DNA of 64,000 bases from JADCRZ01 sp965200945 (GTDB lineage Bacteria > Bacteroidota > Bacteroidia > Chitinophagales > Chitinophagaceae), in NCBI GenBank assembly GCA_965200945.1, contig OZ241749.1:2170001-2234000 (forward strand), written 5' to 3'. A program made the position numbers and the translations under genes. Position 1 is the first letter of the stretch. The number at the start of each line of letters is the position of its first letter. The notes under the pieces were generated by a model that did no database searches, had not been told where the DNA came from, and saw nothing but the letters and a program-made list of their open reading frames with translations. Of this stretch, positions 8,859 through 17,316 are shown piece by piece.

Positions 8859-9080
8859 GAAAAAAGTAGCAAAAAAGAAAAGGGCAGTAATAATAGTACT
8901 TGTATTAATATAAAACCTAATACAAACCTAAAGGACAAGTTTGTTGAGGGGGTTGGTGACAGAGGGGTTGGGGGTGCAAGGGCTGCAAACCAGCTTTGGG
9001 TGCGGCTTTAACCCACCCCTACCCCTCCCGGGAGGGGATTTGATAGAGGGCAGCCTTCTTCTTTCTTTTCTTTCCCCCGG

Positions 9081-9320
9081 CCTTTGAAATGGGGCGTGAA
9101 GAAATTTACGGAATGGAGCGAGACCAAATGGCCTGCCGCAGGCGGCTATTTGGTGCAACGGACACGCACGGCTTTATTCCACTGCCCCTCCATGCAATGG
9201 CCCAAACCCCTACCACTGCTGAATTCAACCATGTCCGTTGCCCGCGCAATGCAGTAAATTTTAGCCCCATTTCAAAAGCCTTGCATTTTTTGGTACTTTT
9301 TGTTGCAAGACAAAAAGTAC
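9081..9320. repeat. Nested inverted repeats upstream of the TonB receptor gene
   Basis: CTTTGAAATGGGGC (9082-9095) and GCAACGGACA (9155-9164) recur inverted at 9264-9278 (one extra A) and 9232-9241. Inside the left arm is another hairpin (ACCAAAT 9123-9129 / ATTTGGT 9148-9154 around CCTGC/GCAGG). Adjacent lies a perfect 11-bp inverted repeat GTACTTTTTGT / ACAAAAAGTAC at 9293-9303 and 9310-9320. The whole looks like a degenerate palindromic element placed ahead of the receptor gene. Confidence 0.6.
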
Positions 9321-9379
9321 ATCCCGCACCCACAGCCCGTTTTTTTCTATCTTCGGACCACAGTAAAATCCTGAACCAG

Positions 9380-11863
9380 TTGAAACCAATCCATTTTATC
9401 CTGTTTTGCCTCTTTGTGTTGGGCACTTTTTTTTCTCAGGCGCAGAAAAAGTCTGCGGTGGTTTCAGGTACGGTGTTCGATGAAAACGACCGGCCGGTCG
9501 GCCATGCCACCGTTACGATCCTCGGCAGGCAGACTGGTATCATGACCAGCGATTCGGGCAGCTTCCGTCTGCAGGTGCCTTCAGAACGGGCCTTCGCGCT
9601 GGTGTTCTCCTTCTCCGGATACAAACCGGAACAACGCAACTTCCTCCTCAACGCCGGTGAAAATGAAAAGATCGTAGTGCGGCTGGTAAAAAGCTCGCAG
9701 CAGCTGGAGACCGTGGTGGTGACGGATCAGCGCCAGCGCAGGGAGACCGGACTGGTAACGCTCAACCCTAAGAATGCCATCAACATCCCTTCCCCTACCG
9801 GCGGCATCGAAAGCCTCATCAAGATTTTTGTCGGATCAAACAACGAACTCACTTCCCAGTATTCCGTGCGCGGGGGCAACTACGACGAGAACCTGATCTA
9901 TGTGAACGATTTTGAGATCTTCCGGCCCTACCTGGTGCGGAGCGGACAGCAGGAAGGACTGAGCTTCATCAACCCGGAGATGACCCGCAGCGTAAGCTTT
10001 TACAATGGCGGTTTCCAGGCCAAGTATGGCGATAAAATGTCTTCTGTGCTCGACGTACAGTACAACAAACCGAAAACCTTTGGCGGATCAGCGTATGTCG
10101 GTCTGCTCGAACAGGGACTGAACCTGCAGGGCATCAGCCGCAACCAGAAGTTCACCTATGTGGCCGGGGTGCGCAACAGAAGCAACCGCAACCTGCTCAG
10201 CAGCCAGGAGACCAAAGGCAACTACGTGCCTTCTTCCTCCGATTTCCAGGCTCTGCTCACCTACCAGTTCAACTCCAAATGGTCGGCCGAACTGCTGACC
10301 AATATCTCGGCTACCCGTTTTACCCTGGAACCGGAATTCAGCCAGCAGACCTCGTCCGTGTTCTCTCCCCTCTTCAGCGCCAATCTCGGACTGGACGTGT
10401 ACTTTGCGGGGAAGGAAGAAGACCGGTATAAAACAGCTATGGCTGGGATCTCCGTGATCCAGCAGGTGAACAAGAACCTCCGTCTTAAATGGATGGCGTC
10501 GAGGTTTGAGAACAATGAGAACGAATCCGTTGATATCTCGGCAGCCTACCTGTTTGGCGAACGCGATTTCGACAAAAGCAAACCGACCTTCGGCGTGATC
10601 ACCAACCCGCTGGGTGCCGGCGCCTACCAGAACTTCAACCGCAACCGGCTCAACATCACGGTGTGGAACGGGAGTCATAAAGGGTATCTTACCAAAGGGA
10701 ATCATTTCATACAATGGGGCGTAACCGCCGAGCAGCAGGTGGTGCACGACAAACTCAACGAATGGGAATACCAGGATTCTGCGGGCTACTCCCTCCCCCA
10801 CAATCCCTCACAGCTGGCGCTGTACAGCGTGCTGAAATCCAAAGCAGACCTCAACATCACCCGGTTGTCAGGATTCATCCAGGATAACATCATCTTCAAA
10901 GACACCACCAGCTTTGCCCTGCAGGCCGGTATCCGTTACAATTACAACACCCTGAACCACGAGTTCCTGGTTTCGCCAAGGATCAATTTTTCATGGCGGC
11001 CGGTTCAGTGGACCAAAGACTTTGTGTTCCGCGGCGCGGCGGGCATCTACGACCAGCCACCCTTTTACCGCGAATACCGGCGCTACGACGGCAGCATCAA
11101 TACCGGCTTGCGGTCGCAGAAAAGCTGGCAGGTAGCCGGCGGCTTCGATTACAACTTCTCCACAGCGAGCCGTCCGCTCCGCTTTACCACAGAACTGTAT
11201 TACAAGAACATGTGGGATGTGGTGCCATACGACATAGACAATGTACGGCTTCGCTACTCGGGCGAGAATAACGCCAAGGCATATGCGACGGGCATCGAAA
11301 TGCGCCTGTTCGGCGATATTGTAAAAGATGCGGAAAGCTGGATCAGCCTCGGTTTCATGCGGACAAGGGAAAACCTCAGCAACGATTTCTACTACAACTA
11401 CAAGCTCGATTCGCTGAACCAGCCGGTAGACAGCGTTCGTACACCGGGAGGGTGGTTCCGGCGGCCGACAGACCGGCTCATCACGTTCGGCATGTTCTTC
11501 CAGGATTATCTCTCCACCAACAAGAACATCAAGATGTATCTGAACACGCTGTATGGCAGTAACCTGCCGTACAACATACCCAACAGCGTAAAATACCGCA
11601 ACGCCCTGACCATCGATCCGTACATCCGTATCGACATCGGATTCAGTGCGCTGCTGATGGACAGCGATAAAAGCAAACGCAGAAGCCACAACCCTTTCCG
11701 CGATTTCGACAATATCTGGGCTACGCTCGAGGTCTTTAATATCATCGACCGTTCAAACACCATTTCCTACCTCCTCATCAAAGATTTTTCCAATACCACT
11801 TTCACTATTCCGAACCGGCTCACGCCCCGCTTGCTCAACATAAAACTGATTGCGCGCTTCTGA
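9380..11863 (+). CDS. TonB-dependent outer membrane receptor with carboxypeptidase-regulatory-like domain
   Basis: 827 aa from a TTG start. This start is chosen because it gives a textbook signal peptide, (M)KPIHFILFCLFVLGTFFSQAQ; the frame is open for 97 codons further upstream but that part runs through palindromic repeats. A TATCTTCG box at 9348-9355 fits a promoter just ahead of it. The mature protein starts with a carboxypeptidase-D regulatory-like domain (VVSGTVFDENDRPVGHATVTI), then the plug (QYSVRGGNYDENLIYVNDFEI) and a beta-barrel ending in ..LLNIKLIARF, with an aromatic C-terminal residue. Such receptors import ligands using TonB energy. No SusD-like partner is adjacent, so the substrate is unknown. 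Confidence 0.88.
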   Translation: MKPIHFILFCLFVLGTFFSQAQKKSAVVSGTVFDENDRPVGHATVTILGRQTGIMTSDSGSFRLQVPSERAFALVFSFSGYKPEQRNFLLNAGENEKIVVRLVKSSQQLETVVVTDQRQRRETGLVTLNPKNAINIPSPTGGIESLIKIFVGSNNELTSQYSVRGGNYDENLIYVNDFEIFRPYLVRSGQQEGLSFINPEMTRSVSFYNGGFQAKYGDKMSSVLDVQYNKPKTFGGSAYVGLLEQGLNLQGISRNQKFTYVAGVRNRSNRNLLSSQETKGNYVPSSSDFQALLTYQFNSKWSAELLTNISATRFTLEPEFSQQTSSVFSPLFSANLGLDVYFAGKEEDRYKTAMAGISVIQQVNKNLRLKWMASRFENNENESVDISAAYLFGERDFDKSKPTFGVITNPLGAGAYQNFNRNRLNITVWNGSHKGYLTKGNHFIQWGVTAEQQVVHDKLNEWEYQDSAGYSLPHNPSQLALYSVLKSKADLNITRLSGFIQDNIIFKDTTSFALQAGIRYNYNTLNHEFLVSPRINFSWRPVQWTKDFVFRGAAGIYDQPPFYREYRRYDGSINTGLRSQKSWQVAGGFDYNFSTASRPLRFTTELYYKNMWDVVPYDIDNVRLRYSGENNAKAYATGIEMRLFGDIVKDAESWISLGFMRTRENLSNDFYYNYKLDSLNQPVDSVRTPGGWFRRPTDRLITFGMFFQDYLSTNKNIKMYLNTLYGSNLPYNIPNSVKYRNALTIDPYIRIDIGFSALLMDSDKSKRRSHNPFRDFDNIWATLEVFNIIDRSNTISYLLIKDFSNTTFTIPNRLTPRLLNIKLIARF

Positions 11864-12224
11864 TAGAATTTTCTCTTTACTGCTGCTACTTATTTTAATG
11901 TATAAGGGGCTATATGAATACTCCACATTGCGCAAAAAGGCAGTACCGCCGCAACTTTTCCGCGCATAATATTGCTCCGCAAACGTTAGCATCTGTTGTC
12001 GGAACGGCTGCCTGATGAGCTACGCTTTGGGGACGGGTGGAGAGTACTTCAGAATCCGGTCAGATTCAGACACCAGATTGCCATTTCCGGTTCAATTTCC
12101 GGTTTTGGGAAAACTTTAAAATCCAGGTGTGACCTAACTAGATGATTTTCACGAATATAACTTTCTGGCAAGCAATTGGATAATTGTCGCCAGATATTTT
12201 ATCCGTTAAAACCTAACCCGTAGT
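11864..12224. other. Intergenic stretch with one dispersed repeat head
   Basis: Besides a TGTCTGAA-type element on the minus strand (12040-12076) there is a 12-bp direct repeat ATTTCCGGTTCA/ATTTCCGGTTTT at 12083-12106. No terminator with a clear T-run follows the TonB receptor, and no open frame here is convincing. Confidence 0.6.
12040..12076 (-). repeat. TGTCTGAA-type dispersed repeat
   Basis: On the minus strand it reads CTGGTGTCTGAATCTGACC followed by GGATTCTGAAG, matching the head of the elements at 8624 and 45282. It lies between the TonB receptor gene and the T9SS-tail miniprotein gene. Confidence 0.45.
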
Positions 12225-12491
12225 ATGAAAATGAAAGCATCTGTTTACCCTAATCCGTTTACCAGTCATCTATCACTCGAAGTTTCCGTTGACCTCAAAG
12301 AATCCGTTATCGTATGCATGCTCGATGGAGAGCAGACGATCGTACGCATGTTCAGCTGGCCGCTGCAGGCAGGCAAGAACAAAGTCTCTTTCAACGATGT
12401 AACCGCCCTTGCCACAGGAGAATATTCAGTCACCGTTACCAATCCCGGAGGCAAAAATCTTTTCGTTACCAAGGTCACGAAAAACGACTGA
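12225..12491 (+). CDS. Orphan T9SS type A sorting-domain-like miniprotein
   Basis: 88 aa. Nearly the whole protein looks like a T9SS C-terminal sorting domain: VYPNPFTSHLSLEVSVDL at the start, a middle strand, LATGEYSVTVTN, and a basic end VTKVTKND. In normal T9SS cargo this module is the last 70-80 residues behind a signal peptide and passenger. Here the ATG lies directly before it, an in-frame TAA lies 5 codons upstream, and no signal peptide is present. It could be a cytoplasmic protein reusing the fold, or the 3' remnant of a lost cargo gene. Its intact frame and own start argue slightly for function. pdxJ follows 85 bp downstream. Confidence 0.6.
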   Translation: MKMKASVYPNPFTSHLSLEVSVDLKESVIVCMLDGEQTIVRMFSWPLQAGKNKVSFNDVTALATGEYSVTVTNPGGKNLFVTKVTKND

Positions 12492-12576
12492 TAAAAGGCC
12501 CGGGCTCCCCCCTTCCCCACCCTGAATTCGTTGTGTACCCTGTCCTACTCTCATGTGTTTGGGATACCTTTAGGGC

Positions 12577-13293
12577 ATGGTAAAGCTCAGCGTGAACATC
12601 AACAAAATCGCCACCCTTCGCAACAGCCGTGGCGGTAACAACCCGGACGTGGTGAAAGCCGCCCGCGATGCGCAATTGTTTGGCGCCGACGGGGTAACGG
12701 TGCACCCGCGGCCCGACGAGCGACATATCCGCTACAGCGACGTTCGGGAGATCAGGAAGATCATCACCACCGAATTCAATATTGAGGGCAACTGCCGCGA
12801 GCAGAAATTCATCGACCTGGTGCTGGAAACAAAACCGCACCAGGTAACGCTGGTGCCCGATGCCGAAGGCCAGCTCACTTCCGATCATGGATGGGACACG
12901 ATCCTACACAAAGACTACCTCACCGGCATTATTACGGTATTCAGGAATGCCGGTATCCGCGTATCCATCTTTGTGGATCCCGATCCGGTAATGGTGGAAG
13001 GTGCGGCCGCTACAGGTACAGACCGCATCGAACTATATACAGAAGCATATGCGTCGAAGTTTGCGGCAGGAAAAGAAGCGGCGATCGCGCCTTATATAAA
13101 AGCTGCGGAGAAAGCCGTGGAGCTGGGTCTCGGGTTGAATGCAGGCCATGATCTCGATCTGCAGAACCTCCGGTATTTTGCACAGCTCATCCCGGGTTTG
13201 CAGGAAGTGTCTATCGGCCATGCGTTGATCAGTGACGCCCTGTACCTCGGATATGAGAACGCGATCCAGCTGTATAAAAGACAGCTGGAATAA
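12577..13293 (+). CDS. pdxJ: Pyridoxine 5'-phosphate synthase
   Basis: 238 aa, the usual length of the family. PdxJ is a TIM-barrel enzyme that condenses 1-deoxy-D-xylulose 5-phosphate with 3-amino-2-oxopropyl phosphate to make pyridoxine 5'-phosphate in the DXP-dependent vitamin B6 route. Family motifs are clear: LSVNINKIATLRNSRGG at the N-terminus with the substrate-binding Asn and Arg, GVTVHPRPDERHI with catalytic-region His, TLVPD, and LNAGHDLDLQNL near the C-terminus. It lies head-to-tail against the thioredoxin gene, with only 6 bp between the two stop codons. Confidence 0.96.
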   Translation: MVKLSVNINKIATLRNSRGGNNPDVVKAARDAQLFGADGVTVHPRPDERHIRYSDVREIRKIITTEFNIEGNCREQKFIDLVLETKPHQVTLVPDAEGQLTSDHGWDTILHKDYLTGIITVFRNAGIRVSIFVDPDPVMVEGAAATGTDRIELYTEAYASKFAAGKEAAIAPYIKAAEKAVELGLGLNAGHDLDLQNLRYFAQLIPGLQEVSIGHALISDALYLGYENAIQLYKRQLE

Positions 13294-13299
13294 CACGTT

Positions 13300-14367
13300 C
13301 TATTTAAGTAATTCGGTGAGCTTGGCCGTAAGTTCCTCGCCCCGGAGGTCGCGTGCGATGATGATGCCTTTGGGATCGATCAGGAAGTTCTGCGGAATAG
13401 ATTCGATGCCGTATGCGCGGGCGGCTTCGTTGCTCCAGTATTTGAGATCGCTGACCTGCGTCCACAGAAGCTTGTCGTCCTTGATGGCTTTTATCCAGGG
13501 TTCCTTGCTGCGGTCGAGCGACACACCCAGCACTGTGAAATTGCGTTCTTTGAATTTCTGGTAAGTCCTGACTACGTTCGGGTTCTCCATCCGGCAGGGG
13601 CCGCACCAGCTGGCCCAGAAATCGACCAATACGTATTTCCCTTTGAAGGAAGAAAGAGTAACGGGTTTGCCTTCGGTATCGTTCTGCGTAAAATCGATGG
13701 CCGAAGAGCCGATCTGGCCGATCTTGCTTTTGGCGATAAAATCTTTCAGCTGGCTGCCAAACATGCCGTTTTGCACCCTGGGCGTCAAGCTGGCAAAACG
13801 GGCTTCCATCTGTTTCGGATCTTCGGTCAGCTGGGCGGTTACCATCAGCAGGAAAGGGCTTACATATGAATCTTTCTTCTGCTGCACGAAGCGGTCCACT
13901 TCCGCCTGGATCTTCGCCAACACGCCCATGGCTTCGGTTCTCAGCTGCGGCGTTTCCCCACTTTTGCTGCGCTGCTGACCCAGCTGGTTCAGCTTCTGCA
14001 GCAGTGGATCGAAAGTGGCCTGCAGCTCCTGGAAGTCTTTGTGGGAAGCGGAACCCGTAATGGCGACCTTCTGCAGGTCATCGGCATTGCCGGTTACGGC
14101 GATCGCGCTGTTGTCGAGAAAAACGCCGATCTTTTTCGGCCCGCCGAAATTGAGGGTGTACAGACCCGGTTCGGCCACGGAGCCCTTCAGGGTAAACTTT
14201 CCACCGGTAGCCGGTGATTGCGACAGGGTATCGGTAGGATCGTTTCCGTTTACCACGGCCACAACCGTTTTTTCCGGCAGCCCGGTCATGGTTCCGTTGA
14301 TCACAAAACCCTGCTGTGCGGGGCTGGTAAAGGGAAGAAGGAGAAACCCGAGATAAAATAATTTCAT
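13300..14367 (-). CDS. TlpA/ResA-like thiol-disulfide oxidoreductase with DUF4369-like N-terminal domain
   Basis: 355 aa. The start is set at MKLFYLGFLLLPFTSPAQQ, a signal peptide; 84 further upstream residues in frame look non-coding and overlap the divergent promoter region. The N-terminal part (FVINGTMTGLPEKTVVAVVN.., LYTLNFGG) is the beta-rich DUF4369-type domain common in Bacteroidota. The C-terminal part is an AhpC/TSA-thioredoxin fold with WASWCGPC, redox cysteines 255 and 258, and a cis-Pro segment SIPQNFLIDPKG. It should act in the periplasm on thiols or disulfides of exported proteins; partners cannot be read from context. Confidence 0.88.
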   Translation of the reverse strand: MKLFYLGFLLLPFTSPAQQGFVINGTMTGLPEKTVVAVVNGNDPTDTLSQSPATGGKFTLKGSVAEPGLYTLNFGGPKKIGVFLDNSAIAVTGNADDLQKVAITGSASHKDFQELQATFDPLLQKLNQLGQQRSKSGETPQLRTEAMGVLAKIQAEVDRFVQQKKDSYVSPFLLMVTAQLTEDPKQMEARFASLTPRVQNGMFGSQLKDFIAKSKIGQIGSSAIDFTQNDTEGKPVTLSSFKGKYVLVDFWASWCGPCRMENPNVVRTYQKFKERNFTVLGVSLDRSKEPWIKAIKDDKLLWTQVSDLKYWSNEAARAYGIESIPQNFLIDPKGIIIARDLRGEELTAKLTELLK

Positions 14368-14580
14368 ATCAAACAGTATAAAGGATTGTTCTGTATTTTG
14401 TGAACCAACCCCTGCAAAATTAATGAAGCCTTGTGGGGATCGATCCGGAAATTTTATTACATCCGGACTGTTTAATTTCCCCATCCTCCGCAATGTTACG
14501 AACAGAATGCACGCTTTCCCAATCAGGAGCCTGCTTTTAAAACGGTTTCGTCTTATATCTTCGTTAAAAACCTGAAAGCA

Positions 14581-15477
14581 TTGAAGTATTCCGAAAAACA
14601 ACCGGCACTCGATAAACACAGGGCCATCCTGATGGCCACGCTGGATTACATGAGCTTGCTGTTTGCAAGGAGCTTTGTCGCCGACGGAGAAAGTTTAACC
14701 CAGTTTTTCTATGACCACCAGAAATTACGGGCGGAAAAATTTTATACCCAGCGCAGGCTCGACAGATTACAAATGGAGATCGACCGGCTGACAGAAGGAA
14801 TTCGCACCGGCAGGGATATTGCGTTTAACAGCTACATAAAGGAGAAGACCGGATATGAATGGGATGTTTTTGCGGTACAGTTGAGCAGTGCAGAGGCAAT
14901 ACTGGCCCGGAACAAGATCAATACGCCGCAGGAAGCCGACGATGCAAATGTAGTTGTCGGTCTGTTCCAGGAAAGAAAGACGGATGCGGAAAAAGTGGCG
15001 GTGCTGCTTAGTCTGCTGGAAGATTATCACAAAATGATCCGTTCATCCATCCCGGTCCGCCCGTTACAGTCGAATGGATACACCCAAGTCGTTGAAAGGA
15101 CAGTGACAGCAGACACGGTGAGCGAGACGGTCGTATTATCTAACAGGCCTTTCACCCGTGACCTCAAGATAGAATTCCTTGTTTCACCGGATGGCAAGCG
15201 CCGGTTGTGGATACACCAAAAGAGCGGGAAGAACCCACGCACAAGCGTCAGCATCAATTTTCCGAAAGGTAGCGGAGCCGTGTTCGAAGCACTGGGCTAT
15301 GATCCGGACTTCCGGGCCTTGTGGAAAGACAACCATACCATGGTCTTTGAGATCACCCCAAAGCTGCAACCCCGGCTAACAACACATACGCTGGAAAATT
15401 ACGATGACAAGATCAGTGTAGAATACATCCTGAAAGAAGGAACCAGCGGCGAAGCAGGCACTGCTGACGTAAAGTAG
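14581..15477 (+). CDS. Protein of unknown function
   Basis: 298 aa from a TTG start; an ATG at 14632 would give 281 aa. A TATCTTCG box at 14556-14563 supports transcription starting about ten bases before the TTG. No signal peptide or membrane helix is seen. The N-terminal half is helical and charged (RRLDRLQMEIDRLTEGIRTG looks coiled-coil), then a helical segment with KTDAEKVAVLLSLLEDYHKM; the C-terminal third is rich in strands (KIEFLVSPDGKRRLWIHQ). I recognise no family. It is divergent from the thioredoxin gene and convergent with the his genes, so context gives no hint. Confidence 0.6.
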   Translation: MKYSEKQPALDKHRAILMATLDYMSLLFARSFVADGESLTQFFYDHQKLRAEKFYTQRRLDRLQMEIDRLTEGIRTGRDIAFNSYIKEKTGYEWDVFAVQLSSAEAILARNKINTPQEADDANVVVGLFQERKTDAEKVAVLLSLLEDYHKMIRSSIPVRPLQSNGYTQVVERTVTADTVSETVVLSNRPFTRDLKIEFLVSPDGKRRLWIHQKSGKNPRTSVSINFPKGSGAVFEALGYDPDFRALWKDNHTMVFEITPKLQPRLTTHTLENYDDKISVEYILKEGTSGEAGTADVK

Positions 15478-15533
15478 AACCTTTATAACCCCGATGCTAT
15501 TGAAAGGTGGGAGCATCTTCGGAGATTTGCAGC

Positions 15534-16148
15534 TTATTCCCTGTGCCGCTCTTTCAACACGCCGACCACGTCGTCCAGGGTATGTCCTTTCGCATGGAGC
15601 AGCATGAGATAATGGAAAAGCAGGTCGGCCGATTCGTTCAGGAAAAGATCGCGGTCGTTGTCTTTGGCTTCTATCACCATTTCCACCGCTTCTTCCCCCA
15701 CTTTCTGCGCGATCTTGTTCAGGCCTTTTCCAAACATCTTTGCCACATATGATTTTTCGGCTGGTACCTGTCGCCTTAATTCAATGATTTCTTCGAGGTA
15801 CAATAAAAAATTATCCGAACGGTTTGTTTCATTCCAGCAGGTATCGGTACCCGTATGACAAACCGGCCCGTCCGGGTGCACTTTTACCAGCAGGGTATCC
15901 TGGTCGCAGTCGGCCGCGATCTCTTTGAGATGCAGGAAATTGCCGCTTTCTTCTCCCTTCGTCCACAGCCTTTTCTTGGAGCGGCTGTAAAAAGTCACCG
16001 TCCGGCTGTCGAGGGTTTTCCGGAGCGCTTCTTCGTTCATAAAACCCAGCATCAGCACCTTGGAGGTCTGGGCATCCTGAATGATGGCGGGTACGAGTCC
16101 GTCGGTGTATTTCTGGAAATCTATTCTGAGATCCTGGTCTGTTTGCAT
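15534..16148 (-). CDS. hisIE: Bifunctional phosphoribosyl-AMP cyclohydrolase / phosphoribosyl-ATP pyrophosphatase
   Basis: 204 aa, the normal size of a HisI-HisE fusion. The start is the ATG 11 bp after the hisF stop. HisI (about 1-110) carries PDGPVCHTGTDTCWNE with zinc-binding cysteines; HisE (about 115-204) is an all-helical MazG-like domain with KVGEEAVEMVIEAK. The enzyme performs steps 2 and 3 of histidine synthesis: pyrophosphate removal from PR-ATP and opening of the adenine ring. It is the last gene of the trp-his transcription unit. Confidence 0.96.
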   Translation of the reverse strand: MQTDQDLRIDFQKYTDGLVPAIIQDAQTSKVLMLGFMNEEALRKTLDSRTVTFYSRSKKRLWTKGEESGNFLHLKEIAADCDQDTLLVKVHPDGPVCHTGTDTCWNETNRSDNFLLYLEEIIELRRQVPAEKSYVAKMFGKGLNKIAQKVGEEAVEMVIEAKDNDRDLFLNESADLLFHYLMLLHAKGHTLDDVVGVLKERHRE

Positions 16149-16159
16149 GGTAGTATTCC

Positions 16160-16927
16160 TTATGCGTGGCTCTCTATCCGTATGCTGATGCCCTGTGCCG
16201 AAAGGTAGTCTTTCAACGCGGGTATGGCCACTTCCTTGTAATGAAATATGCTGGCGGCGAGGGCCGCATCCGCTTCCCCTTCCCGGAACACATCCGTAAA
16301 GTGCTCCATCTTTCCACCTCCGCCCGAGGCGATCACCGAAACCGGCAGCGCCGCCAGCTGGCGGGTAATGCCCAGGGCAAAACCCTGTTTTGTGCCGTCG
16401 TGGTTCATGCTTGTAAGCAGTATTTCCCCTGCGCCCCTGTTCACCGCCTCCCGGGCCCAGTCGAAGCAGCGGGTATCTGTTTTTACGCGGCCGCCGTTCA
16501 GATACACATACCATTCACCGTCTTCTTCCTGGCGGGTGTCTATGGCCAGTACCACGCACTGGCTGCCGAATTCACGTGCCAGTTCGCTGACCAAAGATGG
16601 CGATTTAAAGGCAGAAGTGTTTACGGAAATCTTGTCGGCCCCGTTCTGTAACAACACCACCACATCTTCCACGCTGCTGATGCCTCCGCCTACCGTGAAC
16701 GGGATGTTGATGTTCCGGGCCACCCGGCTGACCAGCTCGCGCAGGGTTTTCCGTTTTTCGTTGGTGGCGGTGATGTCGAGGAACACCAGTTCGTCGGCTC
16801 CCTGCCGGGCATAGAGGGCGCCGAGTTCAACCGGATCACCAGCGTCCCGGATATTCTCGAAGTTGACCCCTTTCACGGTTCTGCCGTCTTTGATGTCGAG
16901 ACAGGGAATGATGCGTTTTGTGAGCAT
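16160..16927 (-). CDS. hisF: Imidazole glycerol phosphate synthase, cyclase subunit
   Basis: 255 aa TIM barrel. HisF joins with HisH to turn PRFAR plus ammonia into imidazole glycerol phosphate and AICAR. Catalytic Asp11 sits in IIPCLDIKDGRTVKG; the second Asp lies in LAIDTRQ near 130. The phosphate-binding loops (VGGGISSVEDV, ASGGGGKMEHF) are intact. Between hisA and hisF is an unusually long 389-bp gap holding two related hairpins, the first of which overlaps the hisF start codon. Confidence 0.97.
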   Translation of the reverse strand: MLTKRIIPCLDIKDGRTVKGVNFENIRDAGDPVELGALYARQGADELVFLDITATNEKRKTLRELVSRVARNINIPFTVGGGISSVEDVVVLLQNGADKISVNTSAFKSPSLVSELAREFGSQCVVLAIDTRQEEDGEWYVYLNGGRVKTDTRCFDWAREAVNRGAGEILLTSMNHDGTKQGFALGITRQLAALPVSVIASGGGGKMEHFTDVFREGEADAALAASIFHYKEVAIPALKDYLSAQGISIRIESHA

Positions 16928-17013
16928 GCGGTTCGCCTTGAGCCGGCGGGGCTTGGTTTATTTTTTCTGGTTGCCTGCTTTGCATGGCTTTCGCCTGAGG
17001 CCGGCGGGGCCTC
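16924..17013. repeat. Two 29-bp direct repeats, each with a GC-rich hairpin, in the hisA-hisF gap
   Basis: 16924-16952 and 16982-17010 match at 23 of 29 positions without gaps (shared TTCGCCT and GCCGGCGGGGC). The second copy forms GAGGCC-GGCGG-GGCCTC (16997-17013), the first a weaker GAGCC-GGCGG-GGCTT. The remaining 17014-17316 holds no gene that I can support. Confidence 0.6.
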
Positions 17014-17316
17014 CTATCCACACCGCCGCTGCCCTTCCCTTTTCGGTGGAGTATGGTCGATAATATCGTCTTCATCCGTTCCATTGATCAGCTTTTGAAT
17101 AAAGCCGACGGAAAATGAGGCGGCTCCTGCGGATACCGGTTGAATTTTAGGGCGAGCGGATGTTACCGTTCTCTATTTGAATTCTTTTGATATCCGCCGG
17201 GAAGGACCGTTCCATTCAGGTGACGCATGTTGTATTAGCCTGTCACGGTTACAAAGCGTGGTACGCCTTTCAGACAGCCTGGCCTCTCTTTTACCCGGGA
17301 TCCATCCCCTCGAAGG

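Larger units (their letters stand above)
8290..9379. other. Gene-free, repeat-rich interval
   Basis: About 1.1 kb without a convincing gene on either strand. It contains a 93-bp repeat copy (8457-8549), a TGTCTGAA-type element (8624-8665), an inverted and more diverged copy of the first repeat (8776-8858), a G-rich tract followed by a CCCTCCCGGGAGGG palindrome (about 8935-9040), and a nest of inverted repeats (9081-9320). Open frames running through it are not supported by signal peptides, domains or sensible starts. Confidence 0.75.

Noticed and set aside
8457..8860. Possible CRISPR array or integron attC site
   Set aside because: The repeats are only two, inverted, and of different divergence, with no regular spacers, no integrase and no cas genes in the window.
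8741..8938. 65-codon hydrophobic minus-strand frame
   Set aside because: It lies over the diverged repeat copy, ends in low-complexity sequence, and has no partner genes; chance hydrophobicity is more likely.
9089..9379. N-terminal extension of the TonB receptor frame
   Set aside because: The sequence consists of inverted repeats and places 97 odd residues before an otherwise perfect signal peptide.
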